A stretch of 64,000 nt of DNA from Vibrio sp. B1FLJ16 (GCF_905175385.1 NZ_HG992750.1:1488001-1552000), one strand, 5' to 3'. Shown: positions 8,318-17,961, counted from the stretch's first letter. Made by a program: numbers and translations. The notes: generated by a model from the letters alone, not told the origin.

Positions 8318-8521
8318 ATGAGTACAGGAATAGTTAAGTGGTTCAATGGTGATAAAGGATTCGGTTTTATTACACCAGACGATGGCAGTAAAGATTTGTT
8401 CGTTCATCATTCGGAAATTAAAATGAGTGGTTATAAATCGCTGAATGAAGGTCAGAAAGTCGAATTTGAAATAGGACAAGGACAAAAAGGTCCGTGTGCG
8501 ACTAATGTAAAGCCAATATAA
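8318..8521 (+). CDS. cold-shock protein (CspA family)
   Basis: A 67-residue single-stranded nucleic acid binding protein. The RNP1 motif KGFGFITP and RNP2 motif LFVHHSEI are intact, after the family opening [11 protein letters not shown]. It acts as an RNA chaperone. I start it at the ATG at 8318, which gives the normal length and opening [10 protein letters not shown]. An ATG at 8303 would add five residues. A hairpin at 8556-8589 follows. It lies between the FMN reductase and the flagellar block and is monocistronic. Confidence 0.92.
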   Translation: MSTGIVKWFNGDKGFGFITPDDGSKDLFVHHSEIKMSGYKSLNEGQKVEFEIGQGQKGPCATNVKPI

Positions 8522-8555
8522 AGTAAGCCATGAAGTGAAGCTTAACTTGTTTGGA

Positions 8556-8589
8556 AAACAGACTCACTAAGTTAATTTTGAGTCTGTTT
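8556..8589 (+). terminator. terminator-like hairpin after the cold-shock gene
   Basis: AAACAGACTCA (8556-8566) pairs perfectly with TGAGTCTGTTT (8579-8589), 11 bp with a 12-base loop. The 3' side ends in TTTA. It lies 35 bases after the stop. Confidence 0.65.
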
Positions 8590-8768
8590 ACTCTACCCCG
8601 TCACATTCAATCGGCTTATTCTTTTTGTTTAACGCTGATAATACTCCTACAAGCTGGTAGCTGCCATATCGCTACGTCTAGTAACATCGCCCCAACATAT
8701 AGTGTTCAGCTGCTTTAAACCTAGACTAAATAATTTTAGGTTGCAGTAGTCCGTAAAAGTCCACATCT

Positions 8769-9818
8769 CTAACTACGCATCAAGGCAACGACGGTATGTC
8801 GCTTTACATTCGCTTGTGCGTTTAGCGCTTTAAACGAGGAAGTAAACGCGCCTGAAGTTGACATGGCATCGAACTGAGCAAGCTTCTCGTTGACTTCATT
8901 TATCGTCAGCGTGTTGGATTGTTTCTGAATAGATTGCATTTGTGAGCCAAGATCTGCGTTAATGCTACGTGCCTGCTCTAGGCTCTTTTGCACCTGCTTT
9001 AAGTGCTGGTTCACCTTGATAATGGTGTTTTTGATCCCGTCCCTTGAACCAAGATCAAACCTAAGCTCTGCAATACCATCCGGCTCAGATTTCAGATTCA
9101 GCTGGTTTGCCTGACCTGCAGGAAAACGATACCCCTGACCGGTGACCATCACCTTTTGCTGCATTTGATGATAAGCCTGCTCCGAAGACTCAAACAGAAT
9201 GGTACCGTCATTGGAAAGCGACGCTCTTAAACCAAGTGGGACTAAGCTGCGATCGAGCATTTTTACGGTCTGCTTGCCGTCAGAGCGGCCATCAAACTGC
9301 ACCACGACAGACTGCCCCTGAGGAAAGTCGAGCCTTATTTGCTCAGCTCGTTCGCTTTGTCGGTGTACATTAAGACCGGGAATCGAAAAACGGCGCACAT
9401 CAGCTTGGTTTAACGTTAGATTAAGCTCATTGTTTACCACTCTGTTGCCGTCAAATCTCGACTGTTCAAGCACAGAGCGGATATTATCTTTTGAGCGGCT
9501 TAGTTCATTTTGTAACTCTGGTTGCTTCTCTACTCCATGATTGAGCGCCTGAGTAAGACCTCGCTTAACCATAGTCAGCTCTTTTCCAACAGCTTGCAGC
9601 GCTTTTGTTGCCATCTGTACCGATGTAGCTTGTTGCTGCCCCTGCGTGAGCATAATGCCAGAAACAGAGTAAGACACAGAAGGAGTCGTTCGACTGGTTA
9701 CTTTGCGTGAAACACTGGCACCGGCTGCGTCAGTCGTTCGCGACGACGCAATTGAAGTATTATCTCTGCCAGGTACTCGAAGATCGTACGAGCGAACCTC
9801 TACAGTACTCATTACCAT
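8769..9818 (-). CDS. flagellin-like lateral flagellar structural protein
   Basis: A 349-residue protein placed directly after flgL (18 bases). The N-terminal part is helical (SVSGIMLTQGQQQATSVQMATKALQAV). The centre has a hook-IN-like segment (SVVVQFDGRSDGKQTVKMLD...LGLRASLSNDGTILFES) of the kind found in flagellin variable domains. The C-terminus is a long helical region (NQHLKQVQKSLEQARSINADLGSQMQSI). This layout resembles a flagellin or hook-filament junction protein, but the canonical flagellin end helices are divergent. It may be an extra axial or junction protein of lateral flagella. A decayed second copy of part of it lies at 7892. Confidence 0.6.
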   Translation of the reverse strand: MVMSTVEVRSYDLRVPGRDNTSIASSRTTDAAGASVSRKVTSRTTPSVSYSVSGIMLTQGQQQATSVQMATKALQAVGKELTMVKRGLTQALNHGVEKQPELQNELSRSKDNIRSVLEQSRFDGNRVVNNELNLTLNQADVRRFSIPGLNVHRQSERAEQIRLDFPQGQSVVVQFDGRSDGKQTVKMLDRSLVPLGLRASLSNDGTILFESSEQAYHQMQQKVMVTGQGYRFPAGQANQLNLKSEPDGIAELRFDLGSRDGIKNTIIKVNQHLKQVQKSLEQARSINADLGSQMQSIQKQSNTLTINEVNEKLAQFDAMSTSGAFTSSFKALNAQANVKRHTVVALMRS

Positions 9819-9836
9819 AACGGGAAATCCTGCTTA

Positions 9837-10736
9837 TTAAATTCGATTAAACAGACTCAGATCCTGAATCTTCACATAACTTGCCTGAGTGGCTTCCAGG
9901 GCAGCCATGTAGTTACTTAATCGAACAGACGCTTCAGCGTAATCCAGAGCTGACAGATCAGAGTTAACTTTATCGACAAACAGCTTGTTCTCACCATGTG
10001 CGTTATCAAGCATTTCCAGGTTATTATGGGCACCACCAATCTTAGCCATCGCTCCAAGCACGTTATCATGAGTAGCATCTATCGCTGCGATCGACGTATC
10101 AACAGTATTTCTGAAGTTTGCAGTAGGGTTACGAAACTCTGCTATCAAGGCATCAATCTGGTTAAGTACATTACTACCGCCGCCAAGGTCTAGAACCTCT
10201 GCTGCGGTCATGTTCGACTCCATTGTGACACCTTTCGCCACCGTGACAACACGCTTGTCCGCATTACCTTCAATCACATAAGTACCACCTGCATTTGATA
10301 AAGCCGCAGTGTCACTTTTGGTGCCGGAGAACAGGTAAAGCCCCTCTTCATCCTGAGCGTTAAACGACGATGCGACGGCATTACGTAAGCTTTCTAACTC
10401 TACGACAATACCAGTACGGTCCTCTGTGCTTAACGACCCGTTAGCTCCCCACAACGCAAGCTCACGCATAGATTGCAAACTTTCATTTACGTTATCAAGA
10501 TGCACTTCCTGGCTGGAAAGCGTGCTCTTCACATTAGCAATGTTGGATTGATACTGGTTAATCGCAGAACCTTCGCGATCTAGGTTTAACAATCGTATCG
10601 AAGCCATTGGATCGTCCGATAACTTAGTCAGGCGATCACCGGTTGCCATCTGCTGCAGTACTTTGCCCAGACCAGCATTGTTGCTCTCTAAGCTCTGCAA
10701 CATCATCTGACTAAATTGAGTATCACTGATTCGCAT
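9837..10736 (-). CDS. flgL: lateral flagellar hook-filament junction protein FlgL
   Basis: A 299-residue HAP3 protein that joins hook (via FlgK) and filament. The N-terminal flagellin-type domain is clear (MRISDTQFSQMMLQSLESNN, then LSDDPMASIRLLNLDREGSAINQYQSNI). The C-terminal helix is SVRLSNYMAALEATQASYVKIQDLSLFN. It is exported by the flagellar type III system. It follows flgK by 15 bases in the flgBCDEFGHIJKL operon. Called the lateral set from its linkage to lafS/T/U; in V. parahaemolyticus the equivalent is lfgL. Confidence 0.92.
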   Translation of the reverse strand: MRISDTQFSQMMLQSLESNNAGLGKVLQQMATGDRLTKLSDDPMASIRLLNLDREGSAINQYQSNIANVKSTLSSQEVHLDNVNESLQSMRELALWGANGSLSTEDRTGIVVELESLRNAVASSFNAQDEEGLYLFSGTKSDTAALSNAGGTYVIEGNADKRVVTVAKGVTMESNMTAAEVLDLGGGSNVLNQIDALIAEFRNPTANFRNTVDTSIAAIDATHDNVLGAMAKIGGAHNNLEMLDNAHGENKLFVDKVNSDLSALDYAEASVRLSNYMAALEATQASYVKIQDLSLFNRI

Positions 10737-10751
10737 CTTCTTTCCCTACCC

Positions 10752-12125
10752 TTAGAATAACTGGAGAACGGTATCAAAAAGCTGATTAGCCGTGCTGATC
10801 ACTTTCATATTGGCATTATGTGCATTGGCGAACGTCATTAAGTTTGCCGCTTCCTCATCGCTGTTGACGGCGCTGACATTATCACGTGCAGAAATCGCTT
10901 GCTGATTCATAGAAGTCTTGGCCTGATAATCTGCGTCCGCCTGACGCGCTTTAATTGCCACTTCGCCTATCATCGCAGAGTATGCGTCGTTGAGAGTTAA
11001 CGAACCAAAGCCTGACACAGTCACAGGTTGGTTGCTTAGAGCGATAAGGTCCGTTAATACATCAGCATTGCCCGGGTTACCGTCAGAGGAAAACGCAAGC
11101 TCTTTAGGATCAATACCTGTAACAGTAAGACTGGAAGCTGGGCTCGTCGGATCATAACTAAACAAAGGCGCTCCCGGATTACCATTAAGATCGGTACCAG
11201 TAGCAAGTACGGCATTAAATTCATCCGCAAACGCCTGCGCCATATCATCAATTGCACTCTGATAGGGCTCTAAGACATTTTGCTGATAATCATTTAATGC
11301 ACCGATTTCACCGCCCTGAACATCAGGAACAATGAAGCTTTGTTTACCAAACTCGACTTCAATCACAGGCAAGCCTGATGCCGAAGGATCCGGGGTTGCT
11401 TTTAGCGTACCGTAATCGCCGCCCATCACCAAAGGTTGACCGGAAGCTAACGCAACCTGAACACCACCGTCTGACTGAGTAGTCGTTTTAATTTCAACAA
11501 AGTTTGATAATTCACCGATCAACTTGTCACGAGCATCTAAAAGGTTACTAGGATTTCCACCTGTCCCCTGTAACTCTATGATCTGTTTGTTAATACCGGC
11601 GATATTACTTAGCAAAGTATTGGTATGGTTAATTGCCGCGTTTCGCTGGTCATCCACATTTTGTAATTGGCTATATAATGACTCGCTTAAGGTGTTAAAA
11701 CGAAGGCTCAGTGCTTCTGCTTCGCTAATGATTTGCTGGCGGTAAGGGACCGATTCTGGCTTGACCGTTGCGTCATTCAAACTCGCAAACAGGGCATCGA
11801 ACCCGGCAGAAAGATTAAGACCATCAGCGTTGAGTGTATTTTCCAGTTGACTCATGTTGGTAGTGTAGCGAGAAGCATAAGCGGCAAAGCTGTTTGTCGA
11901 CCACATCTGCTTCACCAGATACTCATCACTGACACGACGAATGCTGGAGACTTCCACACCGATACCTGGGCTAAGGCGGTCATATTTACCGCCTTCAACG
12001 GAAGCCATCAATGCCTGTTGGCGGCTGTAACCCGGTGTATTCACGTTTGCCACGTTTTGTGCCGTGACATCCAAAGCAACCCGGTTGGCATTCAGACCAG
12101 ATAAAGCGATATTGATTAGACTCAT
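10752..12125 (-). CDS. flgK: lateral flagellar hook-associated protein FlgK
   Basis: A 457-residue HAP1 protein, first junction protein on the hook. The N-terminal rod/hook motif is SLINIALSGLNANRVALDVTAQNVANVNTPGYSRQ, and the C-terminal motif is VNSDEEAANLMTFANAHNANMKVISTANQLFDTVLQLF. The ATG at 12125 immediately follows the stop of flgJ. Length is at the short end for FlgK, as is common for lateral systems. Confidence 0.93.
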   Translation of the reverse strand: MSLINIALSGLNANRVALDVTAQNVANVNTPGYSRQQALMASVEGGKYDRLSPGIGVEVSSIRRVSDEYLVKQMWSTNSFAAYASRYTTNMSQLENTLNADGLNLSAGFDALFASLNDATVKPESVPYRQQIISEAEALSLRFNTLSESLYSQLQNVDDQRNAAINHTNTLLSNIAGINKQIIELQGTGGNPSNLLDARDKLIGELSNFVEIKTTTQSDGGVQVALASGQPLVMGGDYGTLKATPDPSASGLPVIEVEFGKQSFIVPDVQGGEIGALNDYQQNVLEPYQSAIDDMAQAFADEFNAVLATGTDLNGNPGAPLFSYDPTSPASSLTVTGIDPKELAFSSDGNPGNADVLTDLIALSNQPVTVSGFGSLTLNDAYSAMIGEVAIKARQADADYQAKTSMNQQAISARDNVSAVNSDEEAANLMTFANAHNANMKVISTANQLFDTVLQLF

Positions 12126-12647
12126 TTACAGCTCCCTTTTACGAATCAGTGGCTGCGCAAAAGCAGTGGTATTCACTTCCTGCTGCGCCTGCTTAACAGA
12201 GGCGACCGTTTCCCCGGAAAGATGTATCTCTTTACCAAAAATACTTGCCACATCTTCAGTGCCAGACTTTTTGAGTCGGTTATCATTTGCGGCCTGAAGG
12301 GTGCTGCTGTTCTCAGACTTTACGCCATTGAGCGGGTTACCCAGTTGTTTAACCAACATATCAGCGATACCAGAGTTCTGCTTATTTGCCATATTGATAG
12401 CTAGCTGTCCGTCGTACATATCGCGGAACACACCTTGTTGCTGGCTGGCAAACGGGCTGTCCTTATCTGCCAGTACATCACTACTACTGCGCATCTGGCG
12501 CAATACCATCTGTAAAAACATCGCCTCGAACTGCTCAGCAACCACTTCTAAGGCTTCGCCTTGCTGGTTGCTTTGCTTGATCTGCTTTAGTGTATTGTTG
12601 TCGTGGTAGAGCACAGAGCTCTGTTCATTTAGCCCTTCCAGGTTCAT
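12126..12647 (-). CDS. flgJ: lateral flagellar rod-binding protein FlgJ, without muramidase domain
   Basis: A 173-residue protein with only the rod-binding domain (VVAEQFEAMFLQMVLRQMRSSSD, then YDGQLAINMANKQNSGIADMLVKQL). The C-terminal glucosaminidase domain found in FlgJ of enteric and polar Vibrio systems (about 300 residues in total) is absent. It would cap the growing rod, while another enzyme must open the peptidoglycan. A lytic transglycosylase coupled to flgN at 20479 is the obvious candidate. It abuts flgK and lies 9 bases after flgI. Confidence 0.9.
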   Translation of the reverse strand: MNLEGLNEQSSVLYHDNNTLKQIKQSNQQGEALEVVAEQFEAMFLQMVLRQMRSSSDVLADKDSPFASQQQGVFRDMYDGQLAINMANKQNSGIADMLVKQLGNPLNGVKSENSSTLQAANDNRLKKSGTEDVASIFGKEIHLSGETVASVKQAQQEVNTTAFAQPLIRKREL

Positions 12648-12656
12648 AAGTGCTCC

Positions 12657-13781
12657 TTAAATCACCACAAGTTCTGCATTTAGCGCACCAGCCTCATATA
12701 ACGCCTGTAGAATCGACATTAAATCGGTTGGTGTTGCACCTAAGCTGTTTACTGCGTTCACAATCGTATTTAACTCAGTGCCCGGGGGCCAGATAACCAT
12801 CTGAGCACGCTCTTCACGTACGTCCAGATCAGAACGGTCAACTACCTGAGTTTCACCGCCGTTAGCAAACGCATTGGGCTGGCTTACCTGCTGAGCTTCA
12901 GAAATAGTCACAGTGAGGTTACCGTGGCTAACCGCCGCTTCACTGACTTTGACATTCTTACCGACGACAACCGTGCCGGTGCGGGAGTTAAATACAATGC
13001 GTGCAGGTTTTCGTCCTTCCATTACTTTCAGCTCTTCCAGCATCGACATCATAATGACGCGCTGTTGGGTATCTTTAGGAGCCTGAACATCGATACGTAC
13101 CTTGTTTACCGCCACCGCGACTTTAGGGCCAAAAATATTGTTCACTTCGCGCGTAATGTTTTTTGCGGTGGTAAAGCTGGGTTTACGCAGGTTCAACACG
13201 ATTTTTTCCATCTGGTTGAAGTCACTTGGAATCGCACGCTCCAGTGTCGCTCCGTCCGGAATTCGCCCAGTTGTTGGTGTGTTGACGACGACCTTAGAGC
13301 CGCTCTGACCTTCTGCAGATACGCCACCCACGACTAAGTTACCCTGAGCAACTGCGTAGACTTCTCCGTCGACGCCTCGCAAAGGAGTCAGTAAAAGCGT
13401 ACCGCCGCGCAGGCTTTTTGCATCACCGAGAGAAGATACAACCACGTTCAGTTTCTGACCCGGGCCCGACATAGGCGATACAACAGCGGTAACACTCACT
13501 GAAGCGACATTACGCAGTTTAGGATTGCTGTTATCGTCGATCTGAACACCAAACTGACGAAGCATGTTAGTGACAGACTGCGAAGTGAAATTGACTTGGT
13601 TCCGGTCACCCTGTCCATCCAGGCCGACGACCAAACCGTAACCCACCAGTTGGTTATCACGGATGCCCTGTACATCAACCAAATCCATAATAGGGATGGC
13701 AACTTGCGCTTTTGCAACCGGATTCATTCCCAGTGACAGCAAAAGAGAGAAGACGATAAAAAGAGAATTTTTTAACTTCAT
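12657..13781 (-). CDS. flgI: lateral flagellar P-ring protein FlgI
   Basis: A 374-residue periplasmic protein forming the P ring in the peptidoglycan layer around the rod. Signal peptide MKLKNSLFIVFSLLLSLGMN with cleavage near AKA-QV. The conserved opening PIMDLVDVQGIRDNQLVGYGLVVGLDGQGD is intact, as is the C-terminal PPGTELNTIVNAVNSLGATP...ILQALYEAGAL. I use the ATG at 13781, which overlaps the flgH stop (TAATG) and starts the signal peptide. An upstream in-frame start at 13796 is less likely. Confidence 0.95.
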   Translation of the reverse strand: MKLKNSLFIVFSLLLSLGMNPVAKAQVAIPIMDLVDVQGIRDNQLVGYGLVVGLDGQGDRNQVNFTSQSVTNMLRQFGVQIDDNSNPKLRNVASVSVTAVVSPMSGPGQKLNVVVSSLGDAKSLRGGTLLLTPLRGVDGEVYAVAQGNLVVGGVSAEGQSGSKVVVNTPTTGRIPDGATLERAIPSDFNQMEKIVLNLRKPSFTTAKNITREVNNIFGPKVAVAVNKVRIDVQAPKDTQQRVIMMSMLEELKVMEGRKPARIVFNSRTGTVVVGKNVKVSEAAVSHGNLTVTISEAQQVSQPNAFANGGETQVVDRSDLDVREERAQMVIWPPGTELNTIVNAVNSLGATPTDLMSILQALYEAGALNAELVVI

Positions 13782-14458
13782 TAAAACGGTACCCAAGGGC
13801 TGTTGAAGAGTTGTGAAAGCCAGCCTGCAGCATTGCTGTCAGCCAGAGCCCCCCGGCCTGAGTAAGTGATCCTTGCATCACCAATGCGTGATGAAGGGAC
13901 CTGGTTATTGCGGCTGATATCATCAACGCGGACAATGCCGGTCAAGCGAATGAATTCATCGCCTTGATTAAGACGAAGCCACTTTTCACCACTTACGCGC
14001 AATACGCCATTCGGCATGACTTCATGAACCGTTACGGTAATTTGCCCTTCAAGTCTATTGCCCTGAGAGCTCGATGCACTACCGTCGAAACTGCGTTCGC
14101 CATTCACGCTCGCACTTAAATCATTAAAGGTTTTGTTGCCAAATACCGGAGCGGCGAAACCAACGTTAGCGCTTTTATCATATTGCGTATCAGCGGTTTT
14201 GCTCGATTCCGTCTCTTCAGACAAAACGACAGTCAGCATATCCCCGACACGGTAAGCACGTCTGTCCTGAAACAGCGTCACATGGTAATTGTGACGATAA
14301 AGGCTACCTGCTTTTGCTTCCGGCAATGAGTAGTCCAGTTTTGGCGGTGCGTATTTTTCTTCATCCGGTTTAGGCGGAATGAATTCGTCCCGACCAGCGC
14401 ACCCGGCCAACAGAATGACTGCGGCGGTGACTATCCAGCCTTTAGAAAAAACGTTCAT
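13781..14458 (-). CDS. flgH: lateral flagellar L-ring lipoprotein FlgH
   Basis: A 225-residue outer-membrane lipoprotein forming the L ring. Lipobox LLAGC after a short signal peptide. Conserved features are LFQDRRAYRVGDMLTVVLSEETESSKTADT, VHEVMPNGVLRVSGEKWLRLNQGDEFIRLTGIVRVDDI and the terminal GWLSQLFNSPWVPF. I start at the ATG at 14458, which has an AAAGGA SD 7 bases upstream; an in-frame start at 14479 has none. Its stop overlaps flgI. Confidence 0.94.
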   Translation of the reverse strand: MNVFSKGWIVTAAVILLAGCAGRDEFIPPKPDEEKYAPPKLDYSLPEAKAGSLYRHNYHVTLFQDRRAYRVGDMLTVVLSEETESSKTADTQYDKSANVGFAAPVFGNKTFNDLSASVNGERSFDGSASSSQGNRLEGQITVTVHEVMPNGVLRVSGEKWLRLNQGDEFIRLTGIVRVDDISRNNQVPSSRIGDARITYSGRGALADSNAAGWLSQLFNSPWVPF

Positions 14459-14502
14459 TCTTAGATCCTTTATCATCACATTTTTACTGCATTAATCTCG
14501 TA

Positions 14503-15288
14503 TTACATCGATTGAGCGACAAACTTCAGCATGTCGTCAGCCGCCGATACGACTTTTGCGTTCATTTCGTAAGCACGCTGAGTGGTGATCATGTCAACCA
14601 TCTCTTCCACTACCTGAACGTTTGAGCCTTCCAGTGCTCCTTGCTTGATGCTGCCGGCACCATCTTCACCCGCAATTAGCTCATCTGCAGGACCACTCGC
14701 TTCTGTTTCTCTGAACAGGTTTCCGCCCATTGCCTCAAGACCTGCCGGATTAACAAAATTAGCTAGGGTGATCTGCCCCAGGTTCTGCGGTCTCACGTCT
14801 GCTGCTGTCGTCGCAGTTACCGTGCCGTCAACACCTACTGACAAGGAGATCGCGTCTTCAGGGATTTGAATTTGCGGCTCAAGAGGAAGCCCTTGTGTAT
14901 TCACCATTAGGCCTTCTGAGTTGACGTGAAACTGGCCATTACGGGTATACATGATCTGACCATCTGAATTTTCAATCTGGAAAAAGCCCTGACCCATTAC
15001 GGCAAGGTCGAGTTCCTGACTGGTATTTTGGGTGTTACCCTGAGTAAACACTTTTTGCGTGCCCACAACACGTACACCGCTACCCAGCTGTACTCCGCTC
15101 GGCAGTTCATTAACCTGGTCAACAGCAGCACCCGGCTGACGCTGAATGCTGTAGAACAAGTCCTCAAACACAACGCGATCGCGTTTAAAACCGACGGTGT
15201 TAACGTTAGCCAGGTTGTTTGAGATGGCGGTCATTTTCGTGTCCTGAGCCGCCATGCCCGTTTTACTTACCCATAGTGCTGAATGCAT
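14503..15288 (-). CDS. flgG: lateral flagellar distal rod protein FlgG
   Basis: A 261-residue axial protein making the distal rod. N-terminal motif MHSALWVSKTGMAAQDTKMTAISNNLANVNTVGFKRDR and C-terminal motif LEGSNVQVVEEMVDMITTQRAYEMNAKVVSAADDMLKFVAQS are both complete. Length is the usual 260-262. It lies between flgF and flgH in the standard order. Confidence 0.95.
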   Translation of the reverse strand: MHSALWVSKTGMAAQDTKMTAISNNLANVNTVGFKRDRVVFEDLFYSIQRQPGAAVDQVNELPSGVQLGSGVRVVGTQKVFTQGNTQNTSQELDLAVMGQGFFQIENSDGQIMYTRNGQFHVNSEGLMVNTQGLPLEPQIQIPEDAISLSVGVDGTVTATTAADVRPQNLGQITLANFVNPAGLEAMGGNLFRETEASGPADELIAGEDGAGSIKQGALEGSNVQVVEEMVDMITTQRAYEMNAKVVSAADDMLKFVAQSM

Positions 15289-15314
15289 TACTATTTACTC
15301 CTGTACATCCGTGT

Positions 15315-16046
15315 TTAGCGGGATGCCATTAATTTGTTTCCGGCCTGAGCAAGTGTCTCTGCCGTTTTCATCATGCGTACCTGCATCTCAAAGTTGCGGG
15401 TCAGTGACATCACGTTAAGCAGCTCATCAATCGCTGACACGTTACTGCCTTCAATGTGTCCTTGCGCAAGCTGAACCGTTGGATCAGCTTCGAACTGCGC
15501 ATCGTCAACACCGTGTAAAAGACTGTCACTCCCTTTTTGCAGCTGGCCTTGTGGTGGGTTAACCAATTTCAGTGTCCCTACCACCAGCTCTGCACCACCA
15601 CCAGGTGGAACTACAGAAACCTGGCCACGCTCGCTGATTTCTACTTTTTGATAATCAGGAAGGATTACAGGTCCGCCATCACCAACGACAGGAAAACCGT
15701 TGATGCTAAGCGCACCAAAGTTATCGACAGCGATGTTACCGGCACGGGTATACGCTTCGTTACCATCTGGGGTTTCCACTGTAAGGAAACCCTCACCCAT
15801 AACGGCGACATCAAGTGCTCTTCCGGTTTTAATCACGTCACCCGCGTCAAAACGAGTAGCTGCAGAGTTACTGGAAACCAGTGTACGGCCATCAAATCCC
15901 GAGCCCTGCAGCGCAGTACTTTTTACCTGCTCCATATCAGCACGAAAACCTGCGGTGTCCGCGTTTGATAAGTTGTTCGAACGCACGTGCTGAGCTTGAA
16001 GAACCCGGCTGGCACCTGACGTTGCGGTAAATAACAAACTATCCAT
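15315..16046 (-). CDS. flgF: lateral flagellar proximal rod protein FlgF
   Basis: A 243-residue rod protein. The start (MDSLLFTATSGASRVLQAQHVRSNNLSNADTAGFRAD) and end (IEGSNVSAIDELLNVMSLTRNFEMQVRMMKTAETLAQAGNKLM) are diagnostic of FlgF. The middle has LDVAVMGEGFLTVETPDGNEAYTRAGN, the hook/rod core motif. It follows flgE by 11 bases. Confidence 0.94.
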   Translation of the reverse strand: MDSLLFTATSGASRVLQAQHVRSNNLSNADTAGFRADMEQVKSTALQGSGFDGRTLVSSNSAATRFDAGDVIKTGRALDVAVMGEGFLTVETPDGNEAYTRAGNIAVDNFGALSINGFPVVGDGGPVILPDYQKVEISERGQVSVVPPGGGAELVVGTLKLVNPPQGQLQKGSDSLLHGVDDAQFEADPTVQLAQGHIEGSNVSAIDELLNVMSLTRNFEMQVRMMKTAETLAQAGNKLMASR

Positions 16047-16057
16047 TTCAGACTCCG

Positions 16058-17254
16058 TTAAATCGCGTTAAACAACGCCTGAGTTAACTGGTCATTGGTT
16101 GAGATGGTTTTAGCATTCGCCTGGTAGTTACGCTGTGCTGTCATCAGATTAACCAGCTCACTGGTTAGGTCGACGTTAGAGCCTTCCAATGCACCCGGAG
16201 TTAGGTCGCCCAGAGTACCTGAACCAGGAGCACCAACAATTGGCGCACCAGAGTTAAAGCTTTGGCTCCATGAAGTGCCGCTGACTTTAGCCAGTGCTTG
16301 CGGGTTAGCAAAGTCAGCCAGTACCAGCTGACCTTGTAACTGAGACTGACCATTGGTGAAGGTTGCGTAAACCATGCCGTTATCTTCAACACGAACGCCT
16401 GCCAGCTCACCAGAACTGTAGCCATTAGGGTTATTTGTGCTTACACCAAACGCAGCGCCAAACTGAGTAGAACCAGCAAGGTCAATATCAATACTCATCG
16501 CATTTGCGCCCGCCGCAGGAAATGCAACGTTAAACGTTCCTGCTGGTGTTGCAATAGAACCATCAGTATTGAAAGTAACCGACTCAGTCGCGACCGGTGT
16601 AGCAGAGCCATCCACCTGAACATTCACTTCCCAGGTGTTTGAAGCGGTTTTAGTGAAATACTGAGTGACGGTGTGCGTGTTACCTAATGAGTCGTAAACT
16701 TGAGAAGTGTAAGACGAGTTAAACGAATCAGGATCATTAGGATCGAAAGGGTTTACTACTGTATCGATAGTAGTCGCACTGGCATCAAAGTTAGCAACGA
16801 AGCTAAGGCTATCTGTCGCTTTCGCCGCTAAGTTAGCCGTTGAAATCTGTAAATCACCAACCGCACCAGTCTGCAGAGTATTGTTGTTATCAACACTGTA
16901 ACCCTGAAGCTTCGCGCCAGTATTACCGACGATGTAGTTGTTTTTATCCGTACCAAAAACGCCAGCACGGGTATAAAGCGTTTGTCCCGCGGTGTCTTTA
17001 GTAACGAAAAAGCCGGTGCCGTTTATGGCTAAATCCATCGAACGTCCCGTTCCACTGACCGAACCGTTTTTATCAAAGTTTTGCGAGATAGCGGCGACTT
17101 CTACACCACCAGGTTGCATGCCGTTGTAAACAGCAGAAAACTCTGTACGAGCGCCTTTAAATCCGTATGTTGATGCGTTCGCAATGTTGTTACTGATAGT
17201 ACTCAGTTCTGTGTTAGTAACATCCAGACCGCTAAGTGCAATATTAAAACTCAT
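16058..17254 (-). CDS. flgE: lateral flagellar hook protein FlgE
   Basis: A 398-residue hook subunit. N-terminus MSFNIALSGLDVTNTELSTISNNIANASTYGFKGARTEF, core motif MDLAINGTGFFVTKDTAGQTLYTRAG, and C-terminus LEGSNVDLTSELVNLMTAQRNYQANAKTISTNDQLTQALFNAI. The polymer makes the flexible hook, with assembly helped by FlgD. Length is normal for a lateral hook. Confidence 0.95.
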   Translation of the reverse strand: MSFNIALSGLDVTNTELSTISNNIANASTYGFKGARTEFSAVYNGMQPGGVEVAAISQNFDKNGSVSGTGRSMDLAINGTGFFVTKDTAGQTLYTRAGVFGTDKNNYIVGNTGAKLQGYSVDNNNTLQTGAVGDLQISTANLAAKATDSLSFVANFDASATTIDTVVNPFDPNDPDSFNSSYTSQVYDSLGNTHTVTQYFTKTASNTWEVNVQVDGSATPVATESVTFNTDGSIATPAGTFNVAFPAAGANAMSIDIDLAGSTQFGAAFGVSTNNPNGYSSGELAGVRVEDNGMVYATFTNGQSQLQGQLVLADFANPQALAKVSGTSWSQSFNSGAPIVGAPGSGTLGDLTPGALEGSNVDLTSELVNLMTAQRNYQANAKTISTNDQLTQALFNAI

Positions 17255-17280
17255 AACTAACCTCTGTATTCCTTATTTGG

Positions 17281-17961
17281 TTAAGCACCAAACTGACTGA
17301 TTTGATAGAAAGGCACGCTACCGACACCTTCGATATTGACAAACGAAGTACCGCTAGAGCCTGAAATTTTGACGTTCTCGACCTTACCTGCCAGAAGAAC
17401 ATCGGGTGCTTGCTGCCCTTCCTGAACTTCAACAGATAGTGTGTAGTTACCCGGTTTGAGACCAAGCTCCTCCGGGTCAATAGAAAAGTCGACTTCACCA
17501 GCCGGATGAGCGCCGAGAGGGACTTTGGTTGACTGGCCAAACTGATCCGTGACGACCAAATTGACCTGATTTGAGTTGCTGGTAAGTTCGACTTTACCGC
17601 TTTGTACGCCCTCACCCAGTTCAAATTCATTGCCATAGACATAAACCGTCTGCCCAACGAGACCCGCTGTTGAAAGCACCTGCAGGTTTTCCTGCAAAAC
17701 CATGCTGTTCTGCATAATGTTCGCCATGTTTTCAGTGCTCTGTACTTGGGAGAACTGAGCTAACTGACTCACATATTCAGTGCCGTCTAACGGATTCAGT
17801 GGATCCTGATTTTGGATTTGTGCCACCATCAACGAAATAAATTCGTTCTCAAGTGATGTCGCACTGTTCATGTCTAACGCGTTTCCAGAAACACTCGCGG
17901 TTGATGAAGTCGTTTGAGTCGCAGTGTCAGCACTTAATGCCGTATATTGAGCAATACTCAT
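17281..17961 (-). CDS. flgD: lateral flagellar hook-capping protein FlgD
   Basis: A 226-residue scaffold needed for hook assembly and lost from the finished structure. The N-terminal FlgD signature is NEFISLMVAQIQNQDPLNPLDGTEYVSQLAQFSQVQSTENM; the C-terminal half is a beta-rich FlgD Ig-like/tudor region (GLKPGNYTLSVEVQEGQQ). Its start overlaps the stop of flgC by one base. Confidence 0.94.
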   Translation of the reverse strand: MSIAQYTALSADTATQTTSSTASVSGNALDMNSATSLENEFISLMVAQIQNQDPLNPLDGTEYVSQLAQFSQVQSTENMANIMQNSMVLQENLQVLSTAGLVGQTVYVYGNEFELGEGVQSGKVELTSNSNQVNLVVTDQFGQSTKVPLGAHPAGEVDFSIDPEELGLKPGNYTLSVEVQEGQQAPDVLLAGKVENVKISGSSGTSFVNIEGVGSVPFYQISQFGA

